Shown: positions 7,741-18,218, counted from the stretch's first letter. The stretch is 64,000 bases of DNA from Microcystis wesenbergii NRERC-220 (GCF_032027425.1 NZ_JAVSJA010000001.1:3856001-3920000), one strand, 5' to 3'. Notes: generated by a model not told the origin, from the sequence alone. A program made the numbers and translations.

Positions 7741-10188
7741 TTACTCTTTTCCTTCCTTGTGATTGATCAGGTTTCCTTGAACATTGCCAGCGACTGTGTC
7801 AACTGGTGCATTAAAGTTAAAGTTTTGAATTATTTGGGGAGAGGTGGAAGATTGAGGAGTTTCCGATAATGATGCTTTTTCTATAGAAGATTTTTTCTCG
7901 GAGTCGGTAGGCAGGGACATCGGTTCGAGAGAATATTGTTTGGTTTTGCCTTGAATTGAAGTTTTAATATCGATTAAATCATAAAGTGTATTAATTGATA
8001 TTGTTTCAAGTTTTTTTTGATAAAGTGAACCCAAGATTTTGGTAGTGGCATTATTTTTTAAAATATTGACAGCGTCGAAACGAACTGAATTATCTTGATC
8101 GTCGATAGCTTGCAATAGTAGAGATAATACATTTTCTATAGAAAAATTTTTTGATTGTAAAACCGCACTCTGTCTAATTTCTTCATCAGGGCTATTTATA
8201 GCATCATACAAATCTTCAATCGATTCGTATAGTGTAATATCCCTACCAAACAAAACTCTCGTAAACGGTCCGTAAAATTTAACTCTTTCAAAAGAAGGTA
8301 TCTTATTGTATAAAGGATGGTGTCCGTCGAGATAGGGTTTATAGTGAATAGGAAAGTTTAGACCTTGCTCGTCACAATAATCTTTCAGTTTGTACAATGT
8401 ATCAATGTTAGTAATGTTTTTTATTACATATCCTATTCTCTGGATCAAAAAGCCATCTTTTTCTCCATCTATTAAATCGAGTAAAGCTGATATTAATTTA
8501 GGATCATTTAAAATTTCAAATATATCAATAATTTTAAATTTTATCGCTAACGAAGCAATTTTAAAAATATTTATTAAAGATGGGATATCTTGGGAATGCG
8601 AAATTTGCTCTAGGATGGCTGCCGATTCAAGACAAACTCTAGTTTCTTGATCTTTTAGTAGGTCAATCAGTGTTTCTCTTGATTTTTCCGAAGAAATATT
8701 TCCTAAAGCCCTCACGATGGCGATCTTTTCATCTAACGATACAGATTCTAAATTTTTACATAAAATATTGTGTGCTTTCTCTGAACCCGTTTTTCCCAAC
8801 AAGTACAATCTATATAAAGGAGAAACCGGTAACTCCGCTACCCATTGAACCGTTTCCTCCTGCCATAACGGATTAACCTCCCCCGCTAACCTTGCTCCTA
8901 AACCTAAATCTACCGCTAACGCCAACCTAACGACCCGTAACGCCTGTTCTTTATCCTTTAGTAACCCCAACATCAGCGCGATGGGTTCTGTCCACTTGAG
9001 ATAGTTGAGATAGCGCCACTGTAAATCCCTGTCGTTCAACTTCTGCAACTGTTGTAATAAATACTCGGCGGCATAGTATTCCTGTATTAGTTGGTGATGA
9101 AACTCGATACTGTCTTCGTCTAGCTTTTGGATGAGATGATGATTTTCTAAATCACTCAACCAGAGACACTGACGAGTAGTAGAATAGTCATTTTCGTTAT
9201 TTTCTTGTAAAAATTCTCCGATAATACTTTTAGCCTCTCTGATTCCAATCGCTGGCTTATCTTTACGCTTAGTCATTTCAAAGGCCAGATATTCCAGAGA
9301 TTCCGACCATAATAGCTTAGAATCAGCTAGAGTTGTAACGTCCGCTTTGCTCTGCTTGTAATGCTGGCGAGTAAACCGCCTAAAAGTCTCTCCTAAATTA
9401 TCGGGAATTTTCTCGTTCTCATCGTAGACGAAACATAGCATCAACAAAAATAAGGGCGTTTCCCCTAACTTTTTTAATCGTTCATTATTCAACTGATTTA
9501 ATAGTTTTTCTCCTTTGTCTTCTAGATATCCTCGGACAAACGATCTCATCCTTCCTTCGGTTAGTGGTTGCATCGTTAACTGTTTCTCGATTCCTAAATT
9601 TCCCCATATCCCTAAGTCTCGTGTGGTAAAAACCATCGGCACTTTTGGATGAGCGTCTCTAAACACTTTTACCTCTTTAGTCGCCTCCTCGGAAGGTAAT
9701 TCATTAACTCCATCGAGCATTACAAACAATCGATTATCGAATAACAGTCTATCGATCTCTGAAGCTTTCAAATAAATCTTATGGCTTTTCAAAAAGTTAT
9801 TAATCAGGGCAATTGTTGAAGTTTTGTGCGATCGCAATTTGATCAAAACCGGAATTCGGGTTTCATCTCTTTTTCCTGCTTCCTCGAACAATAACCGCAC
9901 CAAAGCCGTCGATTTCCCTGATCCCGGTTTCCCCTGTAGCAACACATGATCGTCCGAATCGTCCGAATCAAGGCTATATTTCCGTAATCCCGCTAAAATC
10001 TCTAACCTTTGGGGTTGTTTATCCTTTTTCCCCAGAAATGTCTCATCTGGAACCGTCTCCACTTGTAAATCCTCTAGTGGAGAGGAATTACTAAACCAAT
10101 CATTTTTAACACGAATAATCGTGTCAACTTGCCACCATTTTTGATAGCTCTTTTGAATCGAATCGAAATAGAGTTGCCAGTTTACCAT
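7741..10188 (-). CDS. NACHT-domain STAND NTPase with HEAT-like repeats and C-terminal tag (locus A)
   Basis: An 815-residue STAND-type ATPase. Walker A is GKPGSGKST (residues 86-94), Walker B is LFVMLDGVNEL (154-164), and MVFTTRDL (185-192) is the sensor strand. A winged-helix-like part with FHHQLIQEYYAAE follows. From about residue 450 onward come degenerate HEAT-type helical repeats. The last 30 residues hold the tag FNAPVDTVAGNVQGN (about 792-806). NACHT proteins of this architecture act as signalling switches in bacterial anti-phage immunity. It is a paralogue of the protein at 18730-21498, sharing LNYLKWTEP and LGARLAGEVN. Its conserved partner is the small protein at 7246. Function is inferred from family and context. 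Confidence 0.85.
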   Translation of the reverse strand: MVNWQLYFDSIQKSYQKWWQVDTIIRVKNDWFSNSSPLEDLQVETVPDETFLGKKDKQPQRLEILAGLRKYSLDSDDSDDHVLLQGKPGSGKSTALVRLLFEEAGKRDETRIPVLIKLRSHKTSTIALINNFLKSHKIYLKASEIDRLLFDNRLFVMLDGVNELPSEEATKEVKVFRDAHPKVPMVFTTRDLGIWGNLGIEKQLTMQPLTEGRMRSFVRGYLEDKGEKLLNQLNNERLKKLGETPLFLLMLCFVYDENEKIPDNLGETFRRFTRQHYKQSKADVTTLADSKLLWSESLEYLAFEMTKRKDKPAIGIREAKSIIGEFLQENNENDYSTTRQCLWLSDLENHHLIQKLDEDSIEFHHQLIQEYYAAEYLLQQLQKLNDRDLQWRYLNYLKWTEPIALMLGLLKDKEQALRVVRLALAVDLGLGARLAGEVNPLWQEETVQWVAELPVSPLYRLYLLGKTGSEKAHNILCKNLESVSLDEKIAIVRALGNISSEKSRETLIDLLKDQETRVCLESAAILEQISHSQDIPSLINIFKIASLAIKFKIIDIFEILNDPKLISALLDLIDGEKDGFLIQRIGYVIKNITNIDTLYKLKDYCDEQGLNFPIHYKPYLDGHHPLYNKIPSFERVKFYGPFTRVLFGRDITLYESIEDLYDAINSPDEEIRQSAVLQSKNFSIENVLSLLLQAIDDQDNSVRFDAVNILKNNATTKILGSLYQKKLETISINTLYDLIDIKTSIQGKTKQYSLEPMSLPTDSEKKSSIEKASLSETPQSSTSPQIIQNFNFNAPVDTVAGNVQGNLINHKEGKE

Positions 10189-10540
10189 AAAGACTGGTGT
10201 GGGAAGATATTTCTAGAATAGCTCAACTTTTTCCCCTATGGGTGTATCGATGAGAATATTCCTGTGCAATCGTTCGAGAAAATTCGCCAGTTTTTACCCT
10301 GTTAAATGCCATCAGAAAAAAAACAAAATTATTTATAGCAGTTTTCATCAGAATGAGGCATGGGCAAGGGGCTTAAACCCTTTGTTGACAAAACTTGTCG
10401 ATACCTCAGTAACGCGAAAAGCGCTATATTAACATAAAAGGCTTTAATATTGACAGGAAATATTTCATTGATTAGAATAAATAAATATATGATAACATCT
10501 GTAAGTTTCTCCACCAAAATTATAGTCGTGACTTCGCCCA
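10189..10540. other. intergenic stretch without recognisable gene
   Basis: About 350 bases between the divergent NACHT gene and the nuclease-family remnant. I see short AT-rich sequence and no coding frame, RNA gene or clear repeat that I can support. Confidence 0.5.
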
Positions 10541-10897
10541 ATGGTTATTGGTAGAACCCCTCTCCCTCACCCAATCGCTACAGCAATTCTGGCGGGTTTA
10601 GTATTAAGTAAAGAAATAATCAGAAGCTTATTAAGGGAAGAAATTATGCGCGAATCAGTCATTTATCAGGATATCCGGGAAAGTGGAAAAGCACAAGGAA
10701 GAGAGGAAGGAAGACGAGAAGAAGCGGTTTCTTTGATTCTACGGCTACTTAACCGTCGTTTAGGTGAAATATCCTCGACTTTAAGCCAACAAATCCAAGA
10801 ACTATCTCTAGAACAATTAGAAACTTTAGGAGAAGCGCTGCTCGATTTTACCAGCTTGACAGATCTGACCACTTGGTTATCGGAGATAGAAACTTAA
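10541..10897 (+). pseudogene. C-terminal remnant of a DUF2887/Rpn-type putative nuclease
   Basis: The 118-residue frame contains LREEIMRESVIYQDI, a run of charged residues (KAQGREEGRREEAVSLILRLL), and a leucine-rich end (LSLEQLETLGEALLDF). This is the typical C-terminus of cyanobacterial DUF2887/DUF4351 proteins in the Rpn/PD-(D/E)XK transposase-like group. The catalytic N-terminal two thirds, which should carry the PD-(D/E)XK residues, are absent, and upstream sequence shows no remains. The first 20 residues (MVIGRTPLPHP...) do not look native. I therefore read it as a truncated relic, though a short expressed protein cannot be excluded. Confidence 0.55.
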
Positions 10898-10969
10898 ATC
10901 CCCAGAAGATGTCTGCTCGTCCTGCGTTAAATTTTTAAATACTGGCTTTTTTCCCGTATTGATTTAACC

Positions 10970-12442
10970 ATGGCTACCAGCGATATCTCCAATTCTACTC
11001 ACTCATCCCCAAAACCCCGGCCAAAACTGGGACTTTTCACCATGTTTCGCTTAGGACTCTTTCAGATGGGACTAGGTATTATGTCCCTGCTGACTTTGGG
11101 GGTTCTCAATCGGATTATGATCGATGAGTTAAAAGTTTTACCCTTTCTCGCCGCAGCTGCGATCGCTATGCACCAGTTTGTTAGTCCAGCACGCATCTGG
11201 TTTGGGCAAAGATCCGACGGTAAAACTATTTTTGGTCATCATCGCAGCGGTTATGTCTGGATTGGGGCGGCAGTTTTTACCGCTTTAGCTTTTATTGCTT
11301 TGCAGGTAGTCTGGCAATTGGGACTTAGTATTCAAACTTCGGGATGGAATACCGTTTCCTACGCTTGGATTGCCCTCTTAGCCTTAATTTTCGCCCTCTA
11401 CGGACTCGCTTTAAGTGCCAGTTCCACCCCTTTTTCCGCCCTCTTGGTGGATGTGTCCGATGAAGATAATCGATCGCAATTAGTTGGTATAGTTTGGTCA
11501 ATGCTGATGGTGGGAATCGTCGTCGGGGCGATCGTTAGTTCTCGTTTGCTGGATACTCCCAATATCTGCGGTACAGATATTTTGACCTATGATCCGACTC
11601 AATCAGCCCCTATAGCCAATATTCCGCAACTACAGGCGACAATTAACCCCGTGTTCACGATTATGCCCGCTATCGTTTTCGGTCTCTGTATTTTAGCGAC
11701 TTTTGGCGTAGAAAAAAAATATTCTCGTTTTAGTAGTCGGTCCACTCTTGTGCAAAGAGAGGATCAAATTACCTTTAAAGATGCCCTACAAGTTCTCACC
11801 GCTAGTCGGCAAACCGGTTTATTTTTCACCTTCCTGCTGATGATGACTTTGAGTTTATTTATGCAGGATGCAATTATGGAACCGTTTGGTGGCGAGGTTT
11901 TTGGGATGTGTATCGCCCAAACCACCCAATTAAACGCTTTTTGGGGAACTGGAACCCTTTTTGGTATTGCCGCCACGGGATTTATGCTCATTCCCCGCAT
12001 CGGTAAACAAAAAACCACTAAATATGGCTGTATTTTTGCAACAATTTGTTTTATTCTCTTGATTTTTGCTGGCTTTTCTGCTAATCAAAGTTTATTAAAA
12101 TCAAGCTTGCTCTTTTTCGGTTTAGCTTCGGGAATGATTACCGCCGGCGCTACCAGTTTAATGTTAGATTTAACCGCCGCCGAAACCGCGGGAACTTTTA
12201 TCGGCGCTTGGGGATTATCACAAGCGATCGCACGGGGATTAGCCACGGTTTTGGGCGGTACGATTTTAAATATCGGTAAAGTTATCTTTTCTAGTCCAGT
12301 TTTAGCCTATAGCTTAGTTTTCCTCCTGCAAGCATTAGGAATGATCCTGGCAGTTTGGTTATTAAGTCGCGTTGATGTCAAGGAATTTAAGGAAAATGCC
12401 CGAGCAGCGATCGCAACTGTCATCAAAGGAGAGATCGACTAG
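10970..12442 (+). CDS. BCD-family (PucC-like) MFS transporter
   Basis: A 490-residue membrane protein with about twelve hydrophobic segments. It contains the signature N-terminus of the bacteriochlorophyll delivery family (FRLGLFQMGLGIMSLLTLGVLNRIMIDEL) and the loop FGQRSDGKTIFGHHRSGYVWIG. Family members such as PucC and LhaA assist assembly of pigment-binding photosynthetic complexes in purple bacteria. In cyanobacteria the homologues are thought to handle chlorophyll or its delivery in the thylakoid. The ATG at 10970 gives a short polar N-terminus before the first helix. No linked photosynthesis gene is adjacent. Confidence 0.88.
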   Translation: MATSDISNSTHSSPKPRPKLGLFTMFRLGLFQMGLGIMSLLTLGVLNRIMIDELKVLPFLAAAAIAMHQFVSPARIWFGQRSDGKTIFGHHRSGYVWIGAAVFTALAFIALQVVWQLGLSIQTSGWNTVSYAWIALLALIFALYGLALSASSTPFSALLVDVSDEDNRSQLVGIVWSMLMVGIVVGAIVSSRLLDTPNICGTDILTYDPTQSAPIANIPQLQATINPVFTIMPAIVFGLCILATFGVEKKYSRFSSRSTLVQREDQITFKDALQVLTASRQTGLFFTFLLMMTLSLFMQDAIMEPFGGEVFGMCIAQTTQLNAFWGTGTLFGIAATGFMLIPRIGKQKTTKYGCIFATICFILLIFAGFSANQSLLKSSLLFFGLASGMITAGATSLMLDLTAAETAGTFIGAWGLSQAIARGLATVLGGTILNIGKVIFSSPVLAYSLVFLLQALGMILAVWLLSRVDVKEFKENARAAIATVIKGEID

Positions 12443-12556
12443 CAAAAGCAAGCAAAAGTGAGAGAACAGGAGAATTAGCCCGATTGGGGGAAGTTGGTTA
12501 GCCGCTTTTTTCCTATCCTAAAAGTAGAGAGGAAAACGAAAGAGGAGGCTAAAACG

Positions 12557-12994
12557 ATGAAAAGGACTTTAATGATTGCCCTAGGTTCCCTAGCTTCCTT
12601 ACTGCTGATTAACCCCGTCGGTGCGGAAAATCCCCGACAGGTGCAACAATTATTGAATACGCGGGAATGTCCGGGGTGTGATCTCCAGGGTGCAGATTTA
12701 AGAGGGGCGCATCTAATCGGTGCAGATTTGAGAAAAGCGAATTTACAGGGAGCTAATCTGGAGGAAGCCAACTTAGAGGGCGCAGATTTGACCGATGCCA
12801 ACCTAGAAGGCGCAAATTTAACCGCAGCTTTTCTGACTAATGCCAGTTTGAATCAAGCTAATCTCAATGGAGTTAATTTCACCAGTGCCATGATCTATGA
12901 TGCTGATGTGACGGGTGCATCAATGGAGAGAATTAACTTGACAAATGCTCAGATTTATGGTACAGGCATCGCTGTCGGTGGTGAAAATCCTTAG
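12557..12994 (+). CDS. secreted pentapeptide-repeat protein
   Basis: The ATG at 12557 follows AGAGGAGG and yields MKRTLMIALGSLASLLLINPVGAE, a convincing signal peptide; starts further upstream lack it. The mature part carries a CPGCDL motif and then about fifteen pentapeptides of the A(D/N)LXX type (for example ADLRGAHLIGADLRKANLQ), which fold as a right-handed quadrilateral beta helix. The length is about 145 residues. Such lumenal or periplasmic repeat proteins are abundant in cyanobacteria and mostly of unknown function. It is monocistronic with its own terminator. Confidence 0.85.
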   Translation: MKRTLMIALGSLASLLLINPVGAENPRQVQQLLNTRECPGCDLQGADLRGAHLIGADLRKANLQGANLEEANLEGADLTDANLEGANLTAAFLTNASLNQANLNGVNFTSAMIYDADVTGASMERINLTNAQIYGTGIAVGGENP

Positions 12995-13027
12995 ATGTTC
13001 TTGTCCTCAAAATATAGTTAATTTTGT

Positions 13028-13057
13028 AACAGATGCAAGTGTTGCGTCTGTTTTTTT
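13028..13057 (+). terminator. intrinsic terminator behind the pentapeptide gene
   Basis: AACAGATGCAA pairs with TTGCGTCTGTT (one G-U) around a GTG loop, followed by seven T. Confidence 0.8.
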
Positions 13058-13067
13058 ATACACTTTT

Positions 13068-13170
13068 AAGTAGGTAGGTGTTAAAAATTGTCAGATACCC
13101 CCCTTATCAAGGGGGGCAGGGGGGATCGAACCCAAAATCTATCTTCAATTTAATTATAACCAGCTACTTA
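13068..13170. mobile_element. MITE-like repeat, AAGTAGGTAGGTG family, copy 1
   Basis: It begins AAGTAGGTAGGTGTTAAAAA and ends with TTCAATTTAATTATAACCAG followed by CTACTTA; the two ends are imperfect inverted repeats. The centre is CCCCCCTTATCAAGGGGGG plus AGGGGGGATC. A near copy in the same orientation lies at 14318-14433, so the sensor gene between them is flanked by direct repeats. Confidence 0.7.
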
Positions 13171-13200
13171 CTAAATAGTTTGAGTTATAAAATAACCGGC

Positions 13201-14307
13201 ATGACTCAACTCACACCGCGCCCTAGTGTCTTAATTGTCGATGATTTGCCCAATAATGTGCGGCTATTGTCGATTATGCTCACCGAGAAGGGATATCAGG
13301 TACGCAAAGCGATTAATGGACAGATGGCCCTGAATACAGTGCGATCGCTAATTCCCGATCTGATCCTTCTCGATATTAATATGCCCGATCTCAATGGTTA
13401 TCAAGTTTGTGAACAGTTAAAAGCTGATGAAAAAACCAGAGAAATTCCCGTGATTTTTATCAGCGCTCTTGATGATGTCTTAGATAAAGTCAAAGCTTTT
13501 CAAGTGGGAGGTGTCGATTATATTTCTAAACCTTTTCAAGGGGAAGAAGTGATGGCACGCATTGAAAATCAATTAACTATTTGCCGTCAAAAAAAACAAC
13601 TACAAAACGAAATTAAAGAACGTCAAAAAACTGAAGAAACTTTAGAAATTTATCTTCATGCTGTCTCTCACGATCTCCGCAATCCCGTGATCGGGATGTC
13701 AATGATCTTAAATAATTTAATTAAAAATTCTCAGGGAGAAACTAAAGAAGTATCCCTGAAGATTTTACAACAGATGGCCAACAGTTGCGATCGACAATTA
13801 ACTTTAATTGATTCTCTCGTCGAAACCCAACAAAATGATCTTTGGGGAGTTTCCCTAGAACTAAAGCCTTTATCTCTCTACGAAATCGGTCAACAGATCG
13901 GTCAGGAATGGGAGTTAAGATTAAGGGAAAATCAAGCAACTTTAATTAATAATTTTTCTCCCGATTTACCCTTAGTTAATGCCGATGCTCACCATCTCTG
14001 GCGAGTTTTTGAGAATTTATTAGCCAATGCCCTTAAACATAATCCTCAAGGGATAATTATCACTTTGTCAGCTAGACTAGAGGGCAATTATCTCCGGTGT
14101 ACTATTGCCGATAATGGGGTGGGAATTAGCGAAACCCAGAGAAAACGATTATTCGATCGCTATCAACGAGGCAACAATAATAATCAGATTAGTTTAGGAC
14201 TAGGTTTATATCTATGTCGTCAAATTATCCAAGCTCACGGAGGTGAAATTGGCATTATGAATAATGACGAAAAAGGTTCACAATTTTGGTTTACTTTGCC
14301 CTACTAA
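13201..14307 (+). CDS. response regulator/histidine kinase hybrid
   Basis: The ATG at 13201 gives MTQLTPRPSVLIVDD, placing the receiver domain at the start; upstream in-frame codons lie in the MITE. The 368-residue protein has a receiver domain (acidic DD near residue 15, phospho-acceptor in LILLDINMPDLNG, Lys in YISKPF), a coiled linker, a HisKA domain with HAVSHDLRNPVIG (phospho-His), and an ATPase domain with the N box (ENLLANALKHN), DNGVGI and GLGLYLCRQI. It is probably a soluble cytoplasmic kinase. No cognate regulator is adjacent and the signal is unknown. Confidence 0.9.
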   Translation: MTQLTPRPSVLIVDDLPNNVRLLSIMLTEKGYQVRKAINGQMALNTVRSLIPDLILLDINMPDLNGYQVCEQLKADEKTREIPVIFISALDDVLDKVKAFQVGGVDYISKPFQGEEVMARIENQLTICRQKKQLQNEIKERQKTEETLEIYLHAVSHDLRNPVIGMSMILNNLIKNSQGETKEVSLKILQQMANSCDRQLTLIDSLVETQQNDLWGVSLELKPLSLYEIGQQIGQEWELRLRENQATLINNFSPDLPLVNADAHHLWRVFENLLANALKHNPQGIIITLSARLEGNYLRCTIADNGVGISETQRKRLFDRYQRGNNNNQISLGLGLYLCRQIIQAHGGEIGIMNNDEKGSQFWFTLPY

Positions 14308-14317
14308 GCTGTTGACT

Positions 14318-14433
14318 AAGTAGGTAGATGTTAAAAACTTTCAGACACCCCCCTTATCAAGGGGGGATCAAGGGGGGATCAAGGGGGGATTAAGGGGGGA
14401 TATATCTTCAATTTAATTATAACCAGCTACTTA
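14318..14433. mobile_element. MITE-like repeat, AAGTAGGTAGGTG family, copy 2
   Basis: Same ends and core as the copy at 13068-13170, but the core unit AAGGGGGGATC is repeated three to four times, making this copy longer. It begins 10 bases behind the kinase stop codon. Confidence 0.7.
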
Positions 14434-14552
14434 TCTACATTACTCGTTAAGACTGTCTATGAGCAGGAAGAGCCAGTTTAAACATTTGTTTTTTCCTGTT
14501 ACCGGGGAAAGAAAGGGCTAAGATCTATTTAGATCAACTATCTTCACTTGCC

Positions 14553-17339
14553 ATGGCCGCTAATGCTGACTATTCTGCCCATTCTAGGCTTAACTTGCAA
14601 CAACCTTGGCATACCTATCCGGTGGAAACCACCCTATCTATCCTCGGTAGTTCGGCTGTTAATGGCCTCAATAGGGAGCAAATCGCCGAAAGAATTAAAT
14701 ATTATGGCAAAAATGAACTACAAGAACGTCCAGGGCGCAGTAATTGGCAAATTCTCCTAGATCAGTTTACCAATATCATGCTCCTCCTCTTAATTGCCGT
14801 GGCCATAATTTCCGGAGGACTGGATTTACTGGAATTGCAGCGCGGTCATCTGGCTAAAATTGGTGTTCCCTTCAAAGATACGATCGCTATCTTAACAATT
14901 GTCATCCTCAATGGTATCCTCGGATATCTGCAAGAAAGTCGCGCCGAAAAAGCTCTGGCCGCTTTAAAAAAACTCTCCTCTCCCCAAGTTAATGTTATCC
15001 GCGAGGGTCAACGCAGAGAAATAGACGCGGTTAATCTTGTCCCTGGGGACATCATGCTGATTGAAGCGGGAACCCAAATCAGCGCCGACGGCCAAATTAT
15101 CGAAGCTTTTAACCTGCAAATTCGCGAATCGGCCTTGACAGGAGAGGCAAATAGTGTTAATAAATCCGCCTCCATTGACCCCTTAGACAGAGATACTCCC
15201 CTTGGCGATCGCTTAAATTTTGTCTTTACTGGAACAGAGGTACTGCAAGGCCGGGCCAAGGTCATCGTTACCAATACGGGGATGACAACGGAATTAGGCA
15301 AAATCGCTCAAATGTTAGCAACAGTCGGCAATGAACCCACTCCTCTCCAAAAAAGAATGACTCACTTGGGTAATGTCCTTGTTGCTGGTTCTCTCATTCT
15401 AGTGGCCCTGACTATTACCATCGGCCTGATCAATGCAGGTTGGTCGGCCCTAGAGGAATTGGTCGAAGTTTCCCTTAGTATGGCAGTAGCCGTCGTTCCC
15501 GAAGGATTACCCGCAGTTATCACCCTAACTCTCGCCCTAGGTACCCAACGCATGGTCAAACGTCAGGCCTTGATTCGTAAACTGCCGGCAGTAGAAACCC
15601 TGGGTTCCGTTAATGTGATCTGTTCCGACAAAACCGGGACGCTAACCGAAAATAAAATGATTGTACGCGAGATAGAGACGGTTAATCGCAGTTTTTTAGT
15701 TACTGGGGAAGGATATAGCCCAAAAGGACAATTTTTAGACACCGAGCAACGGGCGATCGATCCCAAAACCGATCTAGAATTACATCATCTCTTAATTGCC
15801 AGTGTCCTCTGCAACGATGCCAGTTTAGACCTCGATAACGGTCACGATAGCATTTTAGGCGATCCCACGGAAGGAGCCTTATTAGTTTTAGGGGCGAAAG
15901 CGGGCTTAAATTTATCCCTAACCAAGCAAGAGTTCCCTAGAATCGCTGAAATCCCCTTTTCTTCCCAAAGAAAGCGAATGTCGGTCATTTGTCAAGGAGT
16001 CAATCGCGTACTATTTACCAAAGGTTCCCCGGAATTAATCCTTGAACAGTGTCTCTCCTACCAATCGGGATTAGAAAGTCTTCCTTTTGGGGATAGGGAA
16101 AAAGAAAAAGTCTTAGTCGCTAACAATGCTATGGCTAACAGGGGTTTACGAGTCTTAGGATTAGCGTATAAAAACCTGATTTATCCACCAGAATCAACTG
16201 AAATCAGCGAAGATGCCCTAATTTGGTTAGGAATGGTCGGTATGATCGACGCAGCGCGACCGGAGGCACAAATCGCCGTGGCTAGGTGTCGAGAAGCGGG
16301 AATCCGTCCAATCATGATCACCGGCGATCATCAATTAACCGCTCTAGCGGTGGCTAAGAGTCTTGGTATTGCCCAAGCGGGAGCTTTAGTGATCTCAGGG
16401 CGAGAATTAGATAAATTATCACCAATTCAGCTAGAAAACATCATTGACAAAACTAACATCTATGCCCGTGTCTCCCCCGAACATAAATTAACTATTGTCC
16501 GCGCCTTGCAAAAAAAGGGTAAATTTGTTGCTATGACCGGAGATGGGGTGAATGATGCTCCGGCCCTGAAACAAGCAGATATCGGCATTGCCATGGGAAT
16601 CGCCGGCACCGATGTCACCAAAGAGGCTAGTGATATGATTCTCCTTGATGATAATTTTGCCACCATCGTCGCTGCCACGGAAGAAGGGCGAGTGGTTTAT
16701 AACAATATTCGCAGTTTTATTAAATATATTCTCGGCAGTAATATCGGGGAAGTGATTACTATCGCTGCTTCGCCTCTTTTGGGTTTAGTTACTCCCCTAA
16801 CTCCCCTACAAATTCTCTGGATGAATTTAGTTACTGATGGTTTACCTGCTTTAGCTTTGGCAGTGGAACCCGCTTCTCCTAATATTATGCGTCGCCCTCC
16901 TTTTAGTCCCCAAGAAAGTATTTTTGCTCGCGGTTTGGGTAGTTATATTGTGAGAATTGGGATTATTTTTTCGATTATTAATATCACTCAAATGTTAATC
17001 GCTGTGCGCTTGGATCCGCTTTTTGGTAATACTGGTTCATGGAAAACTATGGTTTTTACTACTCTCTGTTTAGCTCAAATGGGTCATGCCATTTCCGTGC
17101 GATCGAGCGATCATCTTACCATAGAAATGAATCCTTTGACTAATCCCTATCTCTGGGTAGCAGTAACCCTGACGACAATTTTTCAACTGATGTTAATCTA
17201 TGTTCCTGCTCTGCGGGATTTTTTCGGTACTCAATTTTTAACTAAAGAAGAATTATTAATCTGTTTGGGATTTAGTACCTTGTTATTCGTTTGGGTGGAG
17301 TTAGAAAAATTATTTACCCGTTGGTATCATCGGCGATAA
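14553..17339 (+). CDS. P-type cation-transporting ATPase (P2 class, calcium-type)
   Basis: A 928-residue integral membrane ion pump. Asp359 in [12 protein letters not shown] is the phosphorylated residue. [10 protein letters not shown] marks transmembrane helix 4 and is the P2-class motif. LTGEA is the actuator loop, [12 protein letters not shown] the hinge, and [12 protein letters not shown] helix 6, with the Asn/Asp pair that in SERCA-type pumps binds Ca2+. The N-terminal cation-ATPase domain and four C-terminal helices are complete. Family homologues in cyanobacteria (PacL/PMA1) export calcium or other cations. The exact ion cannot be settled from sequence alone. The ATG at 14553 is well placed. 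Confidence 0.9.
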   Translation: MAANADYSAHSRLNLQQPWHTYPVETTLSILGSSAVNGLNREQIAERIKYYGKNELQERPGRSNWQILLDQFTNIMLLLLIAVAIISGGLDLLELQRGHLAKIGVPFKDTIAILTIVILNGILGYLQESRAEKALAALKKLSSPQVNVIREGQRREIDAVNLVPGDIMLIEAGTQISADGQIIEAFNLQIRESALTGEANSVNKSASIDPLDRDTPLGDRLNFVFTGTEVLQGRAKVIVTNTGMTTELGKIAQMLATVGNEPTPLQKRMTHLGNVLVAGSLILVALTITIGLINAGWSALEELVEVSLSMAVAVVPEGLPAVITLTLALGTQRMVKRQALIRKLPAVETLGSVNVICSDKTGTLTENKMIVREIETVNRSFLVTGEGYSPKGQFLDTEQRAIDPKTDLELHHLLIASVLCNDASLDLDNGHDSILGDPTEGALLVLGAKAGLNLSLTKQEFPRIAEIPFSSQRKRMSVICQGVNRVLFTKGSPELILEQCLSYQSGLESLPFGDREKEKVLVANNAMANRGLRVLGLAYKNLIYPPESTEISEDALIWLGMVGMIDAARPEAQIAVARCREAGIRPIMITGDHQLTALAVAKSLGIAQAGALVISGRELDKLSPIQLENIIDKTNIYARVSPEHKLTIVRALQKKGKFVAMTGDGVNDAPALKQADIGIAMGIAGTDVTKEASDMILLDDNFATIVAATEEGRVVYNNIRSFIKYILGSNIGEVITIAASPLLGLVTPLTPLQILWMNLVTDGLPALALAVEPASPNIMRRPPFSPQESIFARGLGSYIVRIGIIFSIINITQMLIAVRLDPLFGNTGSWKTMVFTTLCLAQMGHAISVRSSDHLTIEMNPLTNPYLWVAVTLTTIFQLMLIYVPALRDFFGTQFLTKEELLICLGFSTLLFVWVELEKLFTRWYHRR

Positions 17340-17386
17340 TCAGGGAGCTTTTTTCATTGTTCAGTAAACAGTAAACAGTAAACTGA

Positions 17387-17470
17387 TACTAAATCCCTTG
17401 AGCATAGGTGACTTACGAGGACAGGCAAAAGGGAGAATAAATAATCAGTTTTTAATAACCAGATTTAGTA
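17387..17470. mobile_element. MITE-like repeat with TACTAAATC/GATTTAGTA ends
   Basis: Nine-base inverted ends enclose GGCAAAAGGGAGAATAAATA and TCAGTTTTTAATAACCAG. Related sequence occurs at about 25715-25786, 27041-27080 and 56968-57007, so this is a dispersed family. It lies in the 280-base gap behind the ATPase gene. Confidence 0.55.
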
Positions 17471-17622
17471 TTATTATCGATACCTTCTAGAGAAAATCAA
17501 GGTTTGCAGAGATGATAAAGATAATCAGTATTTAGGATCAGAGATCGATAGTCAAGCGACTTGTATTGTAAGCGGCGATTCCGATCTAATCGTTTCTAAC
17601 TAACAGGATTGATATTCTAGGT

Positions 17623-17979
17623 TCACTCACTTAAATTAGCAGTTTCTAGCCATTTTTTACCCATTTCAATGGGAATACCGAGGAGAGGACAGAGGACTTT
17701 AATTAATTCAATTCCTCCCGTGATTAAAATGCTTCTTAGACGAGAATTTTTCTTGATTTCTGCGTCAACTTGTGCGACAAAAGTTTGTTTTTCAATTTCG
17801 GTATTAGTGGGATAAGTTTGGGCAAGTTGGCTGATAAGTTGTTGGATTTCTTGAGCGGCTTCGGCTAAATTTTGGGGTGTGGCGTAATTATGTTGAACAG
17901 CTTTTTGATCTCCTTGCACCGTATCGGCAAAGTTAGCAATATTTGCTCCACGAAGGTCATATTTAGGAGTTTCTGACAT
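17623..17979 (-). CDS. small NACHT-associated tagged helical protein (locus B)
   Basis: I choose the internal ATG at 17977-17979, which gives MSETPK as in the locus A homologue and a 118-residue protein. Residues 7-25 hold the tag YDLRGANIANFADTVQGDQ. The NACHT-HEAT protein of this locus ends with the matching YDFRGATIGNLAHNVQGSQ. The body (LAEAAQEIQQLISQLAQTYPT ... GGIELIKVLCPLLGIPIEMG) aligns with the locus A protein and ends in a hydrophobic segment. It lies downstream of and in the same direction as the NACHT-HEAT genes, 127 bases behind the last HEAT ORF. No known domain is recognised. I infer a partner of the NACHT protein. Confidence 0.7.
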   Translation of the reverse strand: MSETPKYDLRGANIANFADTVQGDQKAVQHNYATPQNLAEAAQEIQQLISQLAQTYPTNTEIEKQTFVAQVDAEIKKNSRLRSILITGGIELIKVLCPLLGIPIEMGKKWLETANLSE

Positions 17980-18106
17980 AGGATTAAAAGATTGAAGATT
18001 ACTGATGATAATTATAGCATCCATAATGGCAAAACTGACACCATTTCTCTGAATGAAAGCGATACGTCGAATTCAAGTCCCCCTTAGAAAGAGGGATTTA
18101 GGGGGA

Positions 18107-18217
18107 TCAAAATAAGGATTGAGCGGCTTTAATCCGAATACTTGGATTCTTGTCTGTGAATAGTCTTTTGGCAAGAGTTCTGATAATTAAATCGAGGGAT
18201 TCTGTACTCAATTTCAT
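18107..18217 (-). CDS. 36-codon HEAT-like mini-ORF or repeat remnant
   Basis: One base behind the stop of the 169-residue HEAT gene an ATG (18215-18217) opens a frame of 36 codons ending at 18107. It contains LDLIIRTLAKRLFTDKNPSI and then RIKAAQSL, a single HEAT-type helix pair with the DKNPSIRIKAA loop. Its end runs up to a CCCCCTTAGAAAGAGGG palindrome. It may be a translationally coupled mini-protein or the truncated remainder of a longer repeat gene. Confidence 0.4.
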   Translation of the reverse strand: MKLSTESLDLIIRTLAKRLFTDKNPSIRIKAAQSLF

Positions 18218-18218
18218 A

